A stretch of 64,000 nucleotides of DNA, from the NCBI RefSeq assembly GCF_004681975.1, contig NZ_SMLK01000007.1:1-64000 (forward strand), given 5' to 3'. This document shows positions 60,476 through 64,000 of the stretch, piece after piece. The notes under the pieces are model-generated. The model was not told the DNA's origin. It did not search any database and saw only the letters and a list, made by a program, of their open reading frames with translations. The position numbers were made by a program, and so were the translations under genes. How positions within the stretch are numbered: position 1 is the first letter of the stretch; every line of letters starts with the position of its first letter. Source of the DNA: Ramlibacter humi (GTDB taxonomy: Bacteria; Pseudomonadota; Gammaproteobacteria; Burkholderiales; Burkholderiaceae_C).

Positions 60476-61768
60476 TCAGCGCCGCCGCGGCTCCAGGCCC
60501 CACAGCAGCGCGATCGCCGCCATGATCGGCAGGTTCTTGCTGATCGGTCCGTAGGGGTGCAGCCACTGTTCGGGCAGGAAAACGGTGATCAGCAAGGTGT
60601 AGCCGGCGACGAGTGCCAGCTGTGCGGGCCATATCCACCAGCGCCACCGGACGGGTGCCGTGAGCGTGAGCAAGCCCAGCACCAGGTCGAGCAGCGCGGC
60701 GCCGTAGAGCGCGACCTTCGCCGTGGCGCCGTGCAGCCCCACGCGCGCCAGCAGCGCGTAGCTGTCGTGCACCGGGTAGAGGCCGAACGACACCGCGGCC
60801 GTCCACAGCCAGAGGAAAGCCAGCGCGAGGCGCAACGCAGGCGCCGCCCAGTCGAGCACCGCGTGGGCGCGCATGGCTTCGCCTTCGCCGCGATCGAGGA
60901 AGCGCTCGGACGCACGCGGCGAGCGGCCGAGCAACAGCGTGAAGCGTTCCGGCGATGCGGCGTTGCCGCGCAGCAGCATGCCGGCCGTCTCTTCGTCCAG
61001 CGAGCTGCCGGGAATGCGTCCCGCGACTCGCGCTGCGGCCAGGAACAATCCCGAAGGCATCGGGCCCTGGAAGGCGGGCGCACCCAAGCCCAGCTGCACA
61101 CGCAACTCATCCAGGTACTCGCGCAGCGCGACGGGGCGCGGTCCCACGAAAGCGATGGTCTCGACAGTCGGCGGCGGGTCGGCCAGCAGCCCGAGCACGC
61201 CGGCCACCACGTCATCCAGGTGCACCGGCTGCACCGGCATGCGGCCGCCGCCGGGGAGCAGCAGCACCGGCGCCGTGGCCAGACCCATGAAGAGCGCACT
61301 GCTGGCGCCTTGCGGCGCGAACACCAGCGAAGGCTGCACGACGGCGCCCCGCAACGGCAGGCCGCGCAGCACTTCGTCGGCGGCGCGCTTGCTCCGGTGG
61401 TAGCGGCTCTGCGCCTGCGCATCCGCGCCAAGAGCAGAGATCTGGATCACGCAGCGCACGCCCGCCTGCGCGCAAGCGAGGAACAGCTCGGCCGGCGCCA
61501 GGTGATGCAGCGACTCGAACGTCTGGCCCGGGCCTTCGCGCAGGATGCCCACGGCGTTGACCACCGCGTCCACTTCGGACAGGTGCGGCAGCCACCAGTC
61601 CGCCGAAGGCACCTGCGAAAAGTCCGTGCGCACGGCGATGCAGCGCGCGGCCGGCGGCATGCGCGAGGGATCGCGCACCGGGCAGACGAGTTCGTGCCCT
61701 TGCGCCAGCAAGGCGCGGGCGATGGCGCCGCCGATGAATCCGGTGGAACCGGTGAGGAGGATGCGCAT
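60476..61768 (-). CDS. SDR-type NAD(P)-binding protein with DoxX-like C-terminal membrane domain
   Basis: 430 residues. N-terminal Rossmann domain TGSTGFIGGAIARALL, VDAVVNAVGIL, YHRSKRAADEVL (extended-SDR catalytic Tyr replaced by a YHRSK arrangement). From about residue 300 four helices resemble DoxX (VSFGLYPV, LLDLVLGLLTLTAPV, LALVAGYTLLITVFLP). Role unknown. Followed by the DUF2269 remnant. Confidence 0.82.
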   Translation of the reverse strand: MRILLTGSTGFIGGAIARALLAQGHELVCPVRDPSRMPPAARCIAVRTDFSQVPSADWWLPHLSEVDAVVNAVGILREGPGQTFESLHHLAPAELFLACAQAGVRCVIQISALGADAQAQSRYHRSKRAADEVLRGLPLRGAVVQPSLVFAPQGASSALFMGLATAPVLLLPGGGRMPVQPVHLDDVVAGVLGLLADPPPTVETIAFVGPRPVALREYLDELRVQLGLGAPAFQGPMPSGLFLAAARVAGRIPGSSLDEETAGMLLRGNAASPERFTLLLGRSPRASERFLDRGEGEAMRAHAVLDWAAPALRLALAFLWLWTAAVSFGLYPVHDSYALLARVGLHGATAKVALYGAALLDLVLGLLTLTAPVRWRWWIWPAQLALVAGYTLLITVFLPEQWLHPYGPISKNLPIMAAIALLWGLEPRRR

Positions 61769-61923
61769 GGCATGCCGATCATCCGGCAAAGCGAGGCGGT
61801 AACGGCTTGCAATGCCGGGCCACGCGCGGGGGTGCGTGTACCTGGACTGGTTCGCATGAACCACCTTGCACGCAGCGCCGGCAAAGCCGTGGCGGCAGGA
61901 GATGGATTTCCCACGCTCCTCTT

Positions 61924-61953
61924 CGTCATTCCCGCATCCGCAGGGACGACGCC
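61924..61953. repeat. Degenerate arm of the TCATTCCCGC element
   Basis: GTCATTCCCGCATCCGCAGGGACGACGCC resembles an arm of the 88-bp elements with several changes. Lies just past the stop of the next gene. Confidence 0.35.
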
Positions 61954-62181
61954 TCATCGGGGGCGGTCGCGGTGACGCTGACCTCGCCGCTCTTCCCGCT
62001 CCGCCGCATCCTTCGCCGAACTCTGCACGGCCACGGGATCGCTCGCAGGAAACGTGTACTCGACCCCCACGTCCAGCACTTCGTCATAACTGGGATGCGG
62101 CCCCAGCGGCGCCTGCTCGTTGCGCTCGGGCGCCGCGTTGCGGACGAATTTGCGGTGTCGGTCGCTGGGCTCAGGCTTCAT
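61954..62181 (-). CDS. Hypothetical protein of 75 residues with FPASDP motif
   Basis: Charged small protein with the conserved centre VGVEYTFPASDPVAV. Small proteins with an SFPASDPP-type motif are common in proteobacteria, function unknown. ATG at 62181 follows GGAGACC. Confidence 0.65.
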   Translation of the reverse strand: MKPEPSDRHRKFVRNAAPERNEQAPLGPHPSYDEVLDVGVEYTFPASDPVAVQSSAKDAAEREERRGQRHRDRPR

Positions 62182-62226
62182 GGGTGGTCTCCGTTCACCC
62201 CGACAGCGGCAAACCGCGTGCCGCGC

Positions 62227-63219
62227 TCAGGTGGCGCCGCGCCCCTGCTGGCTGATGTAGTAGATGGCCTTGCGCGCGCGCTGCACCTCGCCCAGCGGGC
62301 GGTGCTCCGCCAGGCCGCGCCACGGGTCGATGACGCCGCCTTCCACTTCGCGCGCCAGCGCCACGCCCGATTCGCAATGGGGGTCCTGCCGCGGCAACAT
62401 CAACCGCGCCACCGTCGTGTACGGCGTGGGCCAATTCACCGAAGCGTCCTCGATGGGCGTGAGCTTCTCGTTGGCGAAGTACTGCAGCTGCATGTCCCAG
62501 TGCAATGGGTGCTTCCTCAGCCGTTCGCAGAAATCACCGCCCCAATCCGACCGCGCGCCCAGGTGCGACGGCCCATTGGTGTCCGCCGGTACCAGCCGCA
62601 CGCGCACGGCGTACGGCCCGTTGGCCATCGGCAGCGTGCTGTACAGCTTCTCGGTGGCGAAGCCGCTGAAGGGCCGCGCCACCGTCTTCAGCATGCCGGC
62701 CAGCCGCTTGGGCGCGCCCAGCACGCCATAACGGCGCAGCACGTGCCTGAACAGCGCGCCGTTGCCCTGCGAAGCCGCGTTGACGAACTCGACGAACTCT
62801 TCCGCGCGCGGGAAAGCGAAGGCTTCCTGGTTGATCAGGGTGAAGTCCTGGGTCGTCGCTTCGCCTCCCAGCGCGGAAAGCCCCTGCACGCCCATCACGC
62901 GGATGGCGAAGCCGCGGATGTCGGGCACGCGGTCGGGCGCGTTGTCCAGGCCGCCGTTGGACAAGCGCACCACCACTTCGTAGTCGCGCGGCTCCGCGAA
63001 GAGGCCGTACTTGGCATAGGGCGCCAGGCCATCCAGCACTTCCAGCGAACCATGGGCGACGACCAGCTGCTTGCGGTGCAGCGTGCGGCCTGCGCCCCAG
63101 CGTTTGGCGCGGCCTTCCTGGATCTGCCGGAACAGCTCGCCGTAGCGCGCGAAGCGCTGCTCCTCGTCGGGTTCCACTTTCTCGGCCCAGCGCGTGCTGG
63201 GCCCGGGCATGCTGGGCAT
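62227..63219 (-). CDS. Catalase-like heme protein (short form)
   Basis: 330 residues. Similar to the catalase fold: KQLVVAHGSLEVL around the distal His and VVRLSNGGLDNAPDRVPDIRGFAIRV matching the catalase RxxF/RDxRGFA segment. The C-terminal heme-ligand region with Tyr (RxFxYxDTQ) of true catalases is not visible, so activity is uncertain. SD AAGGAGG at 63230. Confidence 0.78.
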   Translation of the reverse strand: MPSMPGPSTRWAEKVEPDEEQRFARYGELFRQIQEGRAKRWGAGRTLHRKQLVVAHGSLEVLDGLAPYAKYGLFAEPRDYEVVVRLSNGGLDNAPDRVPDIRGFAIRVMGVQGLSALGGEATTQDFTLINQEAFAFPRAEEFVEFVNAASQGNGALFRHVLRRYGVLGAPKRLAGMLKTVARPFSGFATEKLYSTLPMANGPYAVRVRLVPADTNGPSHLGARSDWGGDFCERLRKHPLHWDMQLQYFANEKLTPIEDASVNWPTPYTTVARLMLPRQDPHCESGVALAREVEGGVIDPWRGLAEHRPLGEVQRARKAIYYISQQGRGAT

Positions 63220-63244
63220 GTCGCCCTCCTTCCTGCGCGCGGGG

Positions 63245-64000
63245 TCAGCCGCGCGCTTCGGCCTCCTGCAGCGTGCGCCACATCACCTTGCCGCTGCCGC
63301 TCTTGGGCAGCGCATCGGCGAACTGCACGATGCGCGGCACCTTGTAGACCGCCATGTTGTCCCTGCACCAATCGATGATCTGCTGCTCCGTCACCTGGCC
63401 CTTGTGCGAGGCGCGCAGCACCACGACCGCCTTCACCGTCTCGCCGCGGTACGCGTCCTTGGCCGAGATGACGCAAGCTTCGGCGATGGCGGGGTGGCGG
63501 AACATCAGGGCTTCCACCTCCGCCGGCCACACCTTGAAGCCGCTGGCGTTGATCATGCGCTTGAGCCGGTCGGTGATGAAGAAGTAGCCTTCCTCGTCGG
63601 TGCGGCCCAGGTCGCCGGTGCGGAAGAAAGGCTTGCCTTCGAATTCGATGAAGGCGGCTTGCGTCGCCTCGGGCCGCTTCCAGTAGCCGTTGAACACCAT
63701 GGGCCCGTTCACGATGATCTCGCCCTGCTCGCCGGTGGCCACTTCCTTCAGCGTTTCCGGATCGACGATGCGCGCGTCGCAGCTCATGAACGGCACACCC
63801 AGGCACTGCTGCTTGGGCGCGTCGGTGGGGTTGCTGTGCGAAGGCGCCGCCGTCTCCGTGAGGCCGTAGCCTTCCACGTAGCGCAGGTTGAACTGCTCGA
63901 ACAGGCGCTGCGCCACCGCTTGCGGCATGGCCGCGCCGCCGCCGCCGATGTGCACCAGGCTGGACAGGTCGTACTGCTCGAAGTTGGGGCTGGCCATCAG
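63245..64000 (-). CDS. AMP-dependent acyl-CoA synthetase, C-terminal part (cut by window edge)
   Basis: The frame is open to the right edge; about 251 residues are present. Adenylation motifs: EGYGLTETAAPSHSNP, FFRTGDLGRTDEEGYFF, RLKRMINASGFKVWPAEVE, and the catalytic Lys in PKSGSGKVMWRTL. Long- or medium-chain fatty acyl-CoA ligase family. It is followed by the catalase-like gene. Confidence 0.88.
   Translation of the reverse strand: MMASPNFEQYDLSSLVHIGGGGAAMPQAVAQRLFEQFNLRYVEGYGLTETAAPSHSNPTDAPKQQCLGVPFMSCDARIVDPETLKEVATGEQGEIIVNGPMVFNGYWKRPEATQAAFIEFEGKPFFRTGDLGRTDEEGYFFITDRLKRMINASGFKVWPAEVEALMFRHPAIAEACVISAKDAYRGETVKAVVVLRASHKGQVTEQQIIDWCRDNMAVYKVPRIVQFADALPKSGSGKVMWRTLQEAEARG

Overview
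The window is GC-rich chromosomal DNA (most genes look close to 70% GC) from a betaproteobacterium of the order Burkholderiales, most likely Comamonadaceae-like. The evidence is the gene content and order: rpsP-rimM-trmD-rplS, recC-recB-recD followed by an alpha-2-macroglobulin gene and pbpC, the yqjD/yqjE/yqjK-like trio, egtB-egtD, and frmA-fghA. The genus is inference. Nearly all of the window is ordinary housekeeping and accessory metabolism, tightly packed, with many 4-base stop/start overlaps.

Layout. 1-4.8 kb: partial Gly-rich lipoprotein, a frameshifted small gene, a TMEM175-like channel, an SLC13/ArsB-type permease, YceH and an NTF2-like protein. 4.8-21.5 kb, minus strand: recC, recB, recD, alpha-2-macroglobulin, PBP1C. 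21.5-23.5 kb: a compact low-GC island holding a retron. 23.6-32.6 kb: a tiny membrane protein, a Bcr/CflA pump, a DEAD-box helicase, oligoribonuclease, a Ste24-like protease, pterin dehydratase, RsgA, a CobD/CbiB-family protein and a Nudix hydrolase. 32.7-34.8 kb: the ribosomal protein and tRNA methyltransferase operon. 34.9-43.8 kb: acetyltransferase, TM2-like protein, a long repeat-filled gap, phosphate transport, pseudouridine synthase, intradiol dioxygenase, an ABC exporter, an SDR and the yqjDEK-like genes. 43.9-50.5 kb: 2OG dioxygenase, ergothioneine genes, oxidoreductase and an esterase-family protein. 50.5-64 kb: cupin, a GxxExxY gene inside a 49-bp inverted repeat, core MetE, thioredoxin-like protein, NDH-2, a lipoprotein hydrolase, the formaldehyde detoxification pair, a degenerate GGDEF protein, an SDR/DoxX protein, a catalase-like protein and a partial acyl-CoA ligase.

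The most notable system is the retron. A 387-aa reverse transcriptase at 22141-23304 carries the retron NAxxH and VTG motifs but an LLDD catalytic box instead of YADD. It is preceded by a structured RNA whose ends are a perfect 9-bp inverted repeat (21832-21840 and 22126-22134). It is followed, with an 8-base overlap, by a 69-aa cold-shock-domain protein. The island lies directly upstream of, and divergent from, recC-recB-recD. Known retrons can guard RecBCD, so this position is suggestive. No classical retron effector is present. The RT ribosome-binding site lies inside the a2 repeat, and a hairpin-rich leader separates a good promoter from the RNA.

The second notable feature is a 486-bp unit (51010-51495): a GxxExxY gene bounded by 49-bp terminal inverted repeats, with a gene-less relative 7 kb away (58821-58940). 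Smaller oddities are two 88-bp palindromic elements in opposite orientation, a nested perfect inverted repeat at 36000-36253, and several gene remnants and frameshifts.
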